In this document: piece after piece, positions 17,139 to 28,600 of the stretch
Layout: each line of letters begins with the position of its first letter
How positions within the stretch are numbered: the stretch's first letter is position 1
NCBI RefSeq assembly: GCF_004798585.1
Contig: NZ_PPXQ01000027.1
Coordinates: 1 to 46,026 of the forward strand
DNA length: 46,026 bases
Reading direction: 5' to 3'
Origin: Massilia sp. Mn16-1_5
GTDB lineage: Bacteria > Pseudomonadota > Gammaproteobacteria > Burkholderiales > Burkholderiaceae_D
The notes under the pieces: model-generated
Seen by the model: only the letters and a program-made list of their open reading frames with translations
What the model was told of the DNA's origin: nothing
Databases searched by the model: none
Made by a program: the position numbers and the translations under genes

Positions 17139-17396
17139 ATGAACATGATCTATAACAGCGAACAGTACAGCGTGGTCGAATTTGGCGTCGATCGCGACCT
17201 CGAAGCCCTGCGCTTCGGCGGTTACGAGATCGTCGACAAGGCCGGCCGTCGCGAAGCGTTCATTGGCGGCAAACTGGCACAATCGTTCCGCCGCGACGTC
17301 AACAACCTCATCGCGAGCGAGCCGACCATGGAAGAAATCGACGACTTCCTCGGCTCCTACGACACGCTGATGAGCCAGCCCGTCGTTCTGCACTAA
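17139..17396 (+). CDS. DUF3567 domain-containing protein
   Basis: This 85-residue soluble acidic protein has unknown function. It is recognisable as the DUF3567 family of betaproteobacteria by its NMIYNSEQYSVVEF opening, the GGYEIVDK segment and the EEIDDFL stretch near the C-terminus. The start is well supported by AAGGAG seven bases before the ATG. No catalytic motif or membrane segment is visible. Its neighbours, a CobW-like mini-protein and a class II amidotransferase, do not indicate a role. A GC-rich hairpin at 17455-17476 lies downstream. Confidence 0.88.
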   Translation: MNMIYNSEQYSVVEFGVDRDLEALRFGGYEIVDKAGRREAFIGGKLAQSFRRDVNNLIASEPTMEEIDDFLGSYDTLMSQPVVLH

Positions 17397-17454
17397 GCAG
17401 TCCGCCGCATCGCTGGAGGACATCTACAGACGGCCAGGGACATAACTGAATGCA

Positions 17455-17476
17455 GGCGCCGGTATCGGCCGGCGCC
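17455..17476 (+). terminator. Hairpin downstream of the DUF3567 gene
   Basis: A perfect 8-bp stem (ggcgccgg / ccggcgcc) with a 6-base loop lies about 60 bases after the DUF3567 stop. The following sequence GTGTTCG is only slightly T-rich, so a Rho-independent terminator is possible but not certain. Confidence 0.4.
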
Positions 17477-17567
17477 GTGTTCGCCCTGCGCCTCGTCGAC
17501 TCTCCCACCACATCTTGTAACAATCGGCCATCACGGCCTGTCCGGGCGACATGGTAAGCTCTTCCCC

Positions 17568-18332
17568 ATGTGCCAACTCCTCGCAATGAACTGCAATGTC
17601 CCTACCGACATTGTGTTTTCCTTCACCGGCTTCGCCCATCGCGGCGGCCGCACCGACACCCACCACGACGGCTGGGGCATCGCCTTCTTCGAAGGCGCCG
17701 GCGTGCGCCATTTCGTCGATCACCAGGCAGCCATCGCTTCGCCGATCGCCGAACTGATCAAGCGTTACCCGATCAAGTCGACCAACGTCATCGCCCATAT
17801 CCGCAAGGCCACGCAAGGGCAGGTCGCGCTCGAGAACTGCCATCCTTTCGTGCGCGAGCTGTGGGGCCGCTACTGGGTATTCGCCCACAACGGCGATCTC
17901 AAGGAATTCCATCCCCATCTCGACGGCGCCTTCCGCCCGGTTGGCACCACCGACAGCGAGCGCGCCTTCTGCTTCCTGCTGCAGGAATTGCGGCGCCGCT
18001 TCGGCGATACGCCGCCCACGCTGCCGGCCTTGCGCGCAGTGCTGGGCGAACTGGTACGGACTGTCTCGGATCACGGTACCTTCAACATGATGCTGTCGGA
18101 CGGCACGGCCCTGTTCGCGCACTGTTCGACCAAGCTCAGCTACGTTGTGCGCCAGTATCCTTTCGTCACCGCCTGCCTGTCCGACGAAGATTTATCCGTC
18201 GACTTTTCCCAGGTCACCACGCCCAACGACCGGGTCGCCATCATCGTCACCGAACCGCTGACGACCAACGAAACCTGGACCGCGTTCACGCCGGGCGAGT
18301 TGCTGGTCTTCGTTGACGGCGTACCAATTTGA
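17568..18332 (+). CDS. Class II glutamine amidotransferase (YafJ-like)
   Basis: The 254-residue Ntn-hydrolase domain protein has Cys2 as the expected N-terminal nucleophile after Met removal (MCQLLAMNCN). Glutaminase-site features are visible: GFAHRGGRTDTHHDGWGIAF, VIAHIRKATQG, the FAHNGD segment (the NGD oxyanion element) and TTDSERAF. There is no synthase domain, so this is a stand-alone glutaminase-like protein of the YafJ/DUG3 type. Relatives include gamma-glutamyl hydrolases that act on small peptides, but the substrate here is not known. The upstream region has no strong ribosome-binding site. It is followed by an AT-rich gap and then the EAL-HDOD gene. Confidence 0.9.
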   Translation: MCQLLAMNCNVPTDIVFSFTGFAHRGGRTDTHHDGWGIAFFEGAGVRHFVDHQAAIASPIAELIKRYPIKSTNVIAHIRKATQGQVALENCHPFVRELWGRYWVFAHNGDLKEFHPHLDGAFRPVGTTDSERAFCFLLQELRRRFGDTPPTLPALRAVLGELVRTVSDHGTFNMMLSDGTALFAHCSTKLSYVVRQYPFVTACLSDEDLSVDFSQVTTPNDRVAIIVTEPLTTNETWTAFTPGELLVFVDGVPI

Positions 18333-18453
18333 TTCGATTTATGGGATAAAGTTATCTTTTCTGTATCATTTTTTAATAAAAATAATGCCGAAAATCCACT
18401 AATTCCTGAGAATGCGGTAGAGTGAACAGCTTGAACCTGACCACGCGACCGCG
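18333..18453 (+). other. AT-rich intergenic stretch before the EAL-HDOD gene
   Basis: About 60 bases from 18336 to 18400 are far richer in A and T than their surroundings (runs such as ttttttaataaaaataat). This is a probable promoter and transcription-start region for the downstream signalling gene. I cannot assign -35 and -10 hexamers with confidence. Confidence 0.35.
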
Positions 18454-19728
18454 ATGACCGATACCGCCAGCCTCGACCAGGCATCCCAGCCTTTGCAGCT
18501 GCGACATTTCTACCTTGCGCGCCAGCCGCTGTTGGACCGTAACCAGGCCCTGTTCGGTTACGAACTGCTATTCCGGAGCACCCCGAACAACAGCGCCGAC
18601 ATCGATACCGGCTTGTCGGCGACGGCCGACGTGCTGGCGCACGCAGCCCAGCTCGGCCTGCCACGCGCGGTGGGCGACGCGACCGCCTTCCTGAACCTCG
18701 ACACCGAAGCCTTGATGAGCGATATCTTCGCCTTCCTGCCGCGCGAGCGCACGGTGCTCGAGCTGGTGGGCTCGGTGGAGGCCACCGAGCCTGTCTTGTG
18801 GCGCCTGGCCGAACTTGCCGGCCACGGCTTCAAGTTCGCCGCCGAGGCCAGCGCCCACGGCAGCCGCCTGGGCCGTTTGCTGCCTCTGCTCGATTACGTG
18901 AAGGTCAACCTGCGCGCGATGCCGGTGGTGACCATGCTGTCGCTGGTGCCGCGCCTGCGCGGAACGGGGAAGCGCCTGATCGCCGAGAAGGTCGAGAGCC
19001 AAGCCGAATACCGCACCTGCCTCGACCTCGGCTTCGATTACTTCCAGGGCTTTTATTTCGCCCGTCCCTCGGTGATCGCCGGGCGCAAGCTGTCGCCTTC
19101 GCAGCTGGCCGTGCTGGACCTGATGAACCTGGTCGTGTCGGACGCCGACAATGCCGTGATCGAACGCGCGATCAAGCGCGACGTGACCTTGTCCATCAAC
19201 CTGCTGCGCATCGTGAACACGCCGGCGGCCGGCCTGCGCCAGCGCATCGATTCGCTCGGCCAGGCCCTGGTCGTCCTCGGCCGCCGCCAGCTGCAGCGCT
19301 GGCTCCAGATCATGCTGTACGCCGAACCGGGCACCCGCGGCCACACGCAGACGCCGCTCTTGATGCTGGCCAGCACCCGTGCGCGCCTGATGGAGCTGCT
19401 GGCCGAACGCCTGCGTCCGGGCCAGCGCCACGTCGCCGACATGGCCTTCACAGTCGGCATCATGTCACTGATGGACACGCTGTTCTGCGTGCCGATGGCC
19501 GACCTGGTCGAGCAGATCCCGGTGAGCGATGAAGTGGCGAACGCCCTGTTGAAGCGCAGCGGCTTCTTCGGCGAACTGCTGCGCCTGGCCGAATCCTTCG
19601 AAAAGATGGAAGAGGGCGAAGACGTGATGCCGGCCCTGAGCCAGCTGGCCGACAGCGGCGACGACCTGGTCGAACTCGAGATGGCGGCCTTCGAATGGTC
19701 CGGCCAGGTCGTGCGCAGCGCCCTCTAA
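18454..19728 (+). CDS. EAL-HDOD (YuxH-like) signalling protein with degenerate EAL domain
   Basis: The 424-residue cytosolic protein has an EAL-like domain (about 15-215) fused to an HDOD domain (about 220-410). The EAL motif reads ELL (GYELLFR), and the later AEKVES and FQGFYFARP segments are retained. The metal-binding DDFG element is replaced by AEAS (KFAAEASAHG), and the second Glu of the ExxE segment is Gly (LELVGSV). Phosphodiesterase activity on cyclic di-GMP is therefore unlikely; such proteins usually bind partners or act as scaffolds. The HDOD part shows the family core SINLLRIVNTPAAGLRQRIDSLGQA. Roles in motility or stress signalling are known for relatives, but none can be assigned here. 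It ends convergently with the SPW gene. Confidence 0.9.
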   Translation: MTDTASLDQASQPLQLRHFYLARQPLLDRNQALFGYELLFRSTPNNSADIDTGLSATADVLAHAAQLGLPRAVGDATAFLNLDTEALMSDIFAFLPRERTVLELVGSVEATEPVLWRLAELAGHGFKFAAEASAHGSRLGRLLPLLDYVKVNLRAMPVVTMLSLVPRLRGTGKRLIAEKVESQAEYRTCLDLGFDYFQGFYFARPSVIAGRKLSPSQLAVLDLMNLVVSDADNAVIERAIKRDVTLSINLLRIVNTPAAGLRQRIDSLGQALVVLGRRQLQRWLQIMLYAEPGTRGHTQTPLLMLASTRARLMELLAERLRPGQRHVADMAFTVGIMSLMDTLFCVPMADLVEQIPVSDEVANALLKRSGFFGELLRLAESFEKMEEGEDVMPALSQLADSGDDLVELEMAAFEWSGQVVRSAL

Positions 19729-19745
19729 GCACTGCGTGAAAGGCG

Positions 19746-20111
19746 CTAGGTACCTGCCCACTGCTGGTGCAGCTCAGGGTCGGTCCGCAGTTCCCACATG
19801 CCGAGCACGATCGTGGCGAGGCCGACCAGCAGCATGCTGGCGCTCATTGCCGTGTCGCGCATGACGTTCACCAGCCAGGGCGAGACGGCGACCCAGATAC
19901 CGAGGATGATGTTCAGGAATACCGCCCAAGCATAGGTTTTATACAGGTCGAAGGCGGCGAGGGCGGCCATGATGGCGCCCGCGATGGTGGCGTTGACGGC
20001 CGGTTGGGAATCGCTCGGGTAAGCCATCACCCAGGGCGAGACGATGAGCCAGATGGCGAGCAGCAGGATGCCCTGGTCCTGCCAGCGCCGGGTCGAGAGA
20101 TGCATTGCCAT
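19746..20111 (-). CDS. SPW repeat membrane protein
   Basis: This 121-residue integral membrane protein has four hydrophobic helices and two copies of the Ser-Pro-Trp motif (IVSPWVMAY and AVSPWLVNV), one at the end of each helical hairpin. That is the signature of the SPW family, whose function is unknown. The start at 20111 has a good AAGGAG site six bases upstream. It is downstream of the acyltransferase-like gene on the same strand with an 82-base gap, so cotranscription is possible. Confidence 0.88.
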   Translation of the reverse strand: MAMHLSTRRWQDQGILLLAIWLIVSPWVMAYPSDSQPAVNATIAGAIMAALAAFDLYKTYAWAVFLNIILGIWVAVSPWLVNVMRDTAMSASMLLVGLATIVLGMWELRTDPELHQQWAGT

Positions 20112-20193
20112 GACTTTCTCCTTGCGGGACGGAGCCGCATTAGCTTAGGCAATGACTCGAACAGGAAGTTCGGCTGGGCAGATCAGTGCCAGC

Positions 20194-21180
20194 TCAGGCG
20201 GCGCCTGCCATCGCATCGTCGTCTTCCCGCTGTGTCTGCACCGGTACCGGCGCGGCGCGAGGCGCGAAGATCCGGGCGACCAGGCGGTTGCCGGCATGGT
20301 TCAGCACGATGGCGGCGGCCACGATCAGCACCAGGCTGAGCGCGAAGTCAACGAGCGTATGGCCGGTCGGGCGCACGAACAGGTAGGAGTGGATCAGGTA
20401 GATTTCGAGTAGGAAGGCTTCCAGCGCGACCAGCGGACGCAGCCAGGTCAGCGGCGTGCCCGGGATCGTCAGGCGCAGCGACAGCGCCAGGGCGAAAAGG
20501 CCCAGCAGCGGTACATTCAGCGCTTTCAGGCCGAAGCCGGAGTTGCAAGCCACCAGTAGCAGCGGTGCCGCCACTAGCAGCGCATCGACGGCGCGTGGCT
20601 GCAGGCGCAGGCGATTTACGCCGGCATGGATCCCGAGGATAAAGCCGAGCATGGTCAGCCATAGCGAGAAGCCAAGCGCCACCCATTCGTTCAGCAGCAG
20701 CAGGGCAATGGCCGTGAGCGCCAGCGTCACGCTGGTTCGGTTCGACGCACGCAAGGCCTTGGCCAGCATCGGATACAAGGCATAGAAGAACAGGAGCAGT
20801 GTGAAGAACCACAAGCCGCGTCCGAGCGCGCTCTCGCTCGCACCAATTAGGTTCAGGACGCCTGACAGGCCGGCGATGTGCACCAGTGTATGCCAGTGGA
20901 AGACGTCGCGGCCTTGGATCAGCAGCAGCGCTCCGAGCACCATCAGGATCAGCCAGTAGCGCACGCCCAGACGCTGCACTTTCTTTTTCCAGAACGCACC
21001 CACATCGACTTCGCTGCCGTAGATACGGCCGGTAAAGAAGGATGAGGAGAAGCCGAACAGGAACAGGGCGATGGTCGCCAGCGGCCACAAAGGAATGTCC
21101 TTGAACCAGTGGCTGGCCACGACGGTGAAGATGGCGATGACCTTTGCTACCGAAAAGTTAAGGCTGACGGTGTTGTCCAT
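20194..21180 (-). CDS. Acyltransferase-3-like multi-pass membrane protein
   Basis: This 328-residue protein has about ten membrane spans. The N-terminus contains VAKVIAIFTVVASHWF, which resembles the first helix of acyltransferase family 3 proteins with the conserved helix-end His. These enzymes O-acetylate sugars or other envelope components. The usual R-x10-H arrangement is weak here and the second conserved motif is not clear, so the activity is uncertain. I prefer the ATG at 21180 (MDNTVSLNF), since GGAAAG lies ten bases upstream; a GTG at 21198 would add six residues. The promoter region upstream (21236-21330) is markedly AT-rich. It lies between metH and the SPW gene. Confidence 0.75.
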   Translation of the reverse strand: MDNTVSLNFSVAKVIAIFTVVASHWFKDIPLWPLATIALFLFGFSSSFFTGRIYGSEVDVGAFWKKKVQRLGVRYWLILMVLGALLLIQGRDVFHWHTLVHIAGLSGVLNLIGASESALGRGLWFFTLLLFFYALYPMLAKALRASNRTSVTLALTAIALLLLNEWVALGFSLWLTMLGFILGIHAGVNRLRLQPRAVDALLVAAPLLLVACNSGFGLKALNVPLLGLFALALSLRLTIPGTPLTWLRPLVALEAFLLEIYLIHSYLFVRPTGHTLVDFALSLVLIVAAAIVLNHAGNRLVARIFAPRAAPVPVQTQREDDDAMAGAA

Positions 21181-21352
21181 ACTAAGAGGGCTTTCCACGC
21201 AGTGACGAAGAGAACGACGCGCATCGATCGGGAATGTGGTGAATCTGACATTCTCTCATCGGCAACTGAATAAAAAAACTAAAACAATAATTGCTGGCAA
21301 TAAATGTATTTTATGCACAACGCATTATTTCATGTGCACGAGCGGCAGACAC

Positions 21353-21388
21353 AAAAATGCCCGGAAGACATTACGTCTTCCGGGCATT
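21353..21388 (-). terminator. Rho-independent terminator of metH
   Basis: A perfect 14-bp stem (aatgcccggaagac / gtcttccgggcatt, at 21356-21369 and 21375-21388) has a 5-base loop. On the minus strand it is followed by TTTTTGTG. It starts 19 bases after the metH stop. Confidence 0.92.
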
Positions 21389-21406
21389 GGAAGGGGATGT
21401 ACGGTA

Positions 21407-25186
<3,780 letters not shown>

Positions 25187-25240
25187 CGTTCACTTTCAAG
25201 AGACGTGCAGAGCTGGCCTGCACGGGAAGGGCGGTCTGAA

Positions 25241-25246
25241 ATTATA
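25241..25246 (-). promoter_or_regulatory. Putative -10 element of metH
   Basis: The minus strand reads TATAAT 55 bases upstream of the metH start. No consensus -35 lies at normal spacing. The predicted short leader holds the 7-bp hairpin cgtgcag/ctgcacg (about 25204-25222). Confidence 0.45.
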
Positions 25247-25320
25247 CGTCAATGCCGAGTCTTCCCGCCGGCGCCGGACCGGTCGGCGCAGATTGTATCG
25301 TTATGTGTTTATGCATCCAC

Positions 25321-25339
25321 TTGTTACACGACGTTACAA
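25321..25339. promoter_or_regulatory. Interrupted palindrome, possible operator
   Basis: TTGTTACACGACGTTACAA is an imperfect dyad with conserved ends (TTGTnAC ... GTnACAA). It lies in the divergent gap between metH and the BrnA-like gene. It could be an operator for a ribbon-helix-helix or other dimeric regulator. Six of nine pairs match, so this is only suggestive. Confidence 0.3.
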
Positions 25340-25437
25340 AACCCGGCGATTTTGCAATTTCATGGATACATACAGGGACGACAATATAAATATGCGCCGT
25401 GAAGACCCACGGCACGTATTAACACGGGATGGATAGC

Positions 25438-25668
25438 ATGAACAAAGAGTACGAACCCGATTGGGACCAGCCTTCGCTGCAGAGCCACATGCCAGCGGTA
25501 GAGCAGAAAGCAGCGCCAACCGGCGCCAAGCAGATCGTGACGATCCGCCTCGACGTCGACATGCTGGACTGGTTCAAGGCAGCCGGTCCAGGTTACCAGA
25601 CCCGCATCAACCAGGTCTTGCGTGAGCACATGGATGCCCAGCGCGCCCTGGAGTCCGGCGGTAACTGA
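25438..25668 (+). CDS. BrnA-like antitoxin-family protein (no toxin partner)
   Basis: This protein of about 76 residues has the BrnA-type ribbon-helix-helix core: KQIVTIRLDVDMLDWFKAAG, then GYQTRINQVLREHM. In type II systems BrnA binds DNA and neutralises the RNase BrnT, whose gene normally lies just upstream. Here the upstream neighbour is metH on the other strand and no BrnT-like frame is present. The protein may be a stand-alone regulator, a common fate of this family. I use the ATG at 25438, which has GGAT just upstream; an ATG at 25429 would add three residues. A possible -10 (TATAAA, 25385-25390) lies about 50 bases upstream, and a terminator follows at 25686-25709. Confidence 0.8.
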   Translation: MNKEYEPDWDQPSLQSHMPAVEQKAAPTGAKQIVTIRLDVDMLDWFKAAGPGYQTRINQVLREHMDAQRALESGGN

Positions 25669-25685
25669 ATAGCGTCAACGCTTGC

Positions 25686-25709
25686 AACGCGCCCAACGGG
25701 CGCGTTTTT
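25686..25709 (+). terminator. Rho-independent terminator of the BrnA-like gene
   Basis: The stem cgcgccc/gggcgcg (25688-25694 and 25698-25704), extended by AA/TT, has a 3-base loop and is followed by TTTTTATTTAT on the plus strand. It lies between the convergent BrnA-like and fmt genes. In the fmt direction the T-tract is poor. Confidence 0.88.
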
Positions 25710-25711
25710 AT

Positions 25712-26659
25712 TTATGCGAAGCGCATTCCCTGCAGCGGGAAACTGTTGAGGAATTCCCCTGCCGCCAGGCGCTTGCCGCCCGGCTTCTGCAACTGCAGCA
25801 CACGCAGCGCACCCTCACCGCAGGCAATCACGATGCCGCCCGCGTCGGCCGCCAGGACTTGTCCCGGTTCGCCTTTTCCTTGCGCCAACTCGGCGTTCCA
25901 GAACTTGATTGCCGTGCCGTTGACGATGCCTTGCGCCCCGGGGAAGGGGTTGAAGGCGCGCAGCTTGCGCCACAGTTGGACTGCGGGCAGGCTGAAATCG
26001 AGCTTCGCCTCGTCCTTGCTGATCTTGGCCGCATAGGTCACGCCTGCTTCCGGCTGCGGCGTGGCCGGCAATTCGCCGCGTTCCATGCGCCGCAAGGCCT
26101 CGACGATCATCGACGCGCCCAGCGCGGCCAGCTTGTCGTGCAAGCTGCCGGTGGTGTCGGCGTCCTCGATGGCGATGCGCTCGATCAGCATCATCGGTCC
26201 GGTATCCAGGCCTTCTTCCATGCCCATGATGGTCACGCCGGTTTCTACATCTCCGCTTTCGATCGCGCGGTGGATCGGCGCGGCGCCGCGCCAGCGCGGC
26301 AGCAGCGAACCGTGGATGTTGATGCAGGGCGCGATGTCGAGCGTGCTGCGCGGCAGGATCAGGCCATAGGCGGCCACCACCATCACGTCGTAGTCGAGCG
26401 ATACCAGGCGCTCATGGGCCGCCTGTGCTTCCTGCGCGCGCTGCGGGTCCTTGGCATCCATGCGCAGCGAGAGCGGCTGCAGCACCTCGATGCCGTGTTC
26501 CAGCGCCACCTGTTTGACTGCGGAGGCCTGCAGCTGCATGCCGCGTCCGGCCGGGCGGTCGGGTTGCGTGAGCACGAGCGGAATCGTGAAACCGGCATCG
26601 ATCAGGGCGCGCAGGGCGCAGGCGGCAAACTCCGGCGTGCCGGCGAAGACGACTTTCAT
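25712..26659 (-). CDS. fmt: Methionyl-tRNA formyltransferase
   Basis: Fmt formylates initiator Met-tRNA using 10-formyltetrahydrofolate. The protein has 315 residues, the standard length. It starts MKVVFAGTPEFAACAL, the Rossmann strand and loop typical of Fmt. The catalytic segment INIHGSLLPRWRGAAPIHRAI contains the Asn-His pair, and GVTIMGMEEGLDTGPMM supplies the conserved Asp. The C-terminal OB-like domain binds tRNA. It follows def by 10 bases on the same strand, the classical def-fmt operon: formylation before translation and deformylation after it. It ends close to the terminator of the convergent BrnA-like gene. Confidence 0.96.
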   Translation of the reverse strand: MKVVFAGTPEFAACALRALIDAGFTIPLVLTQPDRPAGRGMQLQASAVKQVALEHGIEVLQPLSLRMDAKDPQRAQEAQAAHERLVSLDYDVMVVAAYGLILPRSTLDIAPCINIHGSLLPRWRGAAPIHRAIESGDVETGVTIMGMEEGLDTGPMMLIERIAIEDADTTGSLHDKLAALGASMIVEALRRMERGELPATPQPEAGVTYAAKISKDEAKLDFSLPAVQLWRKLRAFNPFPGAQGIVNGTAIKFWNAELAQGKGEPGQVLAADAGGIVIACGEGALRVLQLQKPGGKRLAAGEFLNSFPLQGMRFA

Positions 26660-26669
26660 CGGCGCCGCC

Positions 26670-27212
26670 TTAGTAGCGGCGGTTGGCGGCTTTCAGGGCC
26701 GCCTCGCGTTCCATGCCGCGCTCTTCCTTCTGCAGCTTGGCCTTGATGCGGTTGCGCTTCAGCGGCGACAGGTATTCCACAAAAACCTTGCCCATCAGGT
26801 GATCCATCTCGTGCTGGATGCAGACCGCCAGCAAGCCGTCGCATTCGATCTCGAAGGTGTCGCCTTTTGCATCCTGGGCGCGCACTTTCACGCGCGCAGG
26901 GCGCTCGACACCGTCGTAGATGCCGGGCACCGACAGGCAGCCTTCGTCGTAGACCTGCTTTTCCTCGCTGGCCCAGGTGATTTCCGGATTGACGAAGACC
27001 AGCAGATTGTCGTGCGTTTCGGTCACGTCGATCACGACCACGCGCTCGTGCACGTCGACCTGGGTCGCGGCCAGGCCGACACCGGGGGCGTCGTACATGG
27101 TCTCGGCCATGTCGGCGACCAGCTTGGCCAGGCGCTCACCGAATTCGGTAACGGGCGCGGCAATCTTGTGCAGGCGTGGATCGGGATAGCGCAGGATCTT
27201 CAGGAGGGCCAT
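26670..27212 (-). CDS. def: Peptide deformylase
   Basis: Deformylase removes the N-formyl group from nascent proteins with a catalytic Fe2+. The protein has 180 residues and the three family motifs: GVGLAATQ (motif 1), EGCLSVPG with metal-ligand Cys (motif 2), and QHEMDH with two metal-ligand His and the catalytic Glu (motif 3). I chose ATG at 27212 (MALLKILRYPDPRL), the normal N-terminus. A frame start at 27296 would add an unlikely 28-residue leader. It is the first gene of def-fmt and is divergent from the LysM gene; the 283-base gap should hold both promoters. Confidence 0.96.
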   Translation of the reverse strand: MALLKILRYPDPRLHKIAAPVTEFGERLAKLVADMAETMYDAPGVGLAATQVDVHERVVVIDVTETHDNLLVFVNPEITWASEEKQVYDEGCLSVPGIYDGVERPARVKVRAQDAKGDTFEIECDGLLAVCIQHEMDHLMGKVFVEYLSPLKRNRIKAKLQKEERGMEREAALKAANRRY

Positions 27213-27495
27213 ATCAGCGTGTTCAGTAATAGTAGTTTTATAAGGGGGATGGTTAGACAGCCGGCAGATCGGGGCGCAGGGGCAGGAATGCAACACATCG
27301 CCGGGGGAGCAGGACGCGGTTTGTCTTGCTAGTTCAAGGATTTGTGTGCAGAATTTGATTCAGTTGGGCAACTCTTTTCAGATCCGCCGGTGCGGTTCGG
27401 GAGTGCGAGCCTTCTGTCTCTTGCGCCGTGGCTGGCCGAGCGATTGGCGCAGCCAGCAATTCCGTTGTCAATGCCGCATTTTACGGACGTCTTCA
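27213..27495. other. Divergent intergenic region between def and the LysM gene
   Basis: This 283-base gap carries no supported gene. An AT-rich patch at 27228-27244 (aatagtagttttataag) may be the def promoter region on the minus strand. I see no clear consensus pair for either gene. Confidence 0.4.
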
Positions 27496-28593
27496 ATGAA
27501 AAATTTTAGCACAGTCGTGACCCGCGCTGCAGCCGCAGCGCTCGTCGCGTGTGCCTTCGCCGGCCCTGTCCAGGCTGCCGAATGCCGCTTCAAACCGAAC
27601 GCGCCGGACCAGCACCGCGTCGTCAAGGGCGATACCCTGTGGGATATTTCGGGCGCCTTCCTCGAGCATCCCTGGTGCTGGCCCCAGGTTTGGGGCATGA
27701 ACCGTGAAGAAATCCGCAACCCGCACTGGATCTATCCGGGCCAGATCGTCTACTTCGACCGCGCACGCGGCCGCCTCTCGCTAAACAAGCCGGGCAGCGG
27801 CGACGACGGCAGCGATGCGCCCCTGCTGCGCCTGTCGCCGCAGGTACGCAGCGAAGGCCTGGAGCGCGGCGCGATCGACGCGATTCCCGCCGGCGCGATC
27901 GAACCTTATCTCACCCAGCCGCTCGTGATCGAAAAGGATGCATTGGCCAGCGCGCCGCGCATCGCCGCCTCGCAGGAAGGCCACCTCTACCTCGGCACGG
28001 GCGACCGCGTCTACGTGCGCGGCGACCTGCAGGGCGCCACCGAATTCCAGGTGTTCCGTCCGGGCACCGCCTTGAAGGATCCGCAGACCGGCGCCGTACT
28101 GGCGCACGAGGCCGCCTATGTCGGCACCGTGAAACTGGTGAAAGCGGCCGTGCCCGGCGTCGACGTGCACACGATGACGGTCTCGAGCTCGGTCAGCGAG
28201 ATGGGCGTCGGCGACCGCCTGATCCCGGCGCCGCCGCCGGCCGTGCGCAACTACGTGCCGCATGCGCCGCAAACCAACATCGACGCGCGCGTGATGTCGA
28301 TCTATTCCGGCGTCACCTACGCCGGGCAGAGCCAGGTCGTCACTGTCAACCGTGGTTCGATTGACGGACTCGATGTCGGCTCGGTTTTGCAGCTCTATCA
28401 TTTCGGGAAGGTGGTCGCCGATCCGGAAGGCAGCAAGGGATTCTTCGGATTGAAGCGGGCCACGATGAAGCTTCCCGATGAACAATATGGCAGCCTGTTC
28501 ATCTTCCGAGTGTTCGGGCGCGTTTCCTACGGCCTGATCATGCAAGTGACGGCGCCGGTCGAAGTCGGCGACGTGGCGAAATCACCGGAGTAA
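27496..28593 (+). CDS. LysM domain-containing exported protein
   Basis: The 365-residue exported protein has a signal peptide (MKNFSTVVTRAAAAALVACA, cleavage near VQA|AE). One N-terminal LysM domain (about 37-95: QHRVVKGDTLWDISGAF ... IRNPHWIYPGQIVYF) contains a longer middle loop with several Trp. The remaining 260 residues are a beta-rich region with repeated GDRVYVRGDL and MGVGDRLIPAP segments, of unknown fold to me. LysM binds the glycan chains of peptidoglycan, so the protein should sit in the periplasm or cell envelope. I chose ATG at 27496 because it begins the signal peptide. Its stop is 7 bases before dprA, an order frequent in Burkholderiales. Confidence 0.9.
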   Translation: MKNFSTVVTRAAAAALVACAFAGPVQAAECRFKPNAPDQHRVVKGDTLWDISGAFLEHPWCWPQVWGMNREEIRNPHWIYPGQIVYFDRARGRLSLNKPGSGDDGSDAPLLRLSPQVRSEGLERGAIDAIPAGAIEPYLTQPLVIEKDALASAPRIAASQEGHLYLGTGDRVYVRGDLQGATEFQVFRPGTALKDPQTGAVLAHEAAYVGTVKLVKAAVPGVDVHTMTVSSSVSEMGVGDRLIPAPPPAVRNYVPHAPQTNIDARVMSIYSGVTYAGQSQVVTVNRGSIDGLDVGSVLQLYHFGKVVADPEGSKGFFGLKRATMKLPDEQYGSLFIFRVFGRVSYGLIMQVTAPVEVGDVAKSPE

Positions 28594-28600
28594 ATCCACC

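Noticed and set aside
25187..25260. Possible cobalamin or SAM-type riboswitch before metH
   Set aside because: I see no B12 box or other known riboswitch core, only a 7-bp hairpin in a short leader.
27213..27296. Upstream extension of def to 27296
   Set aside because: It would add 28 residues unlike any deformylase N-terminus; MALLKILRYPDPRL is the normal start.
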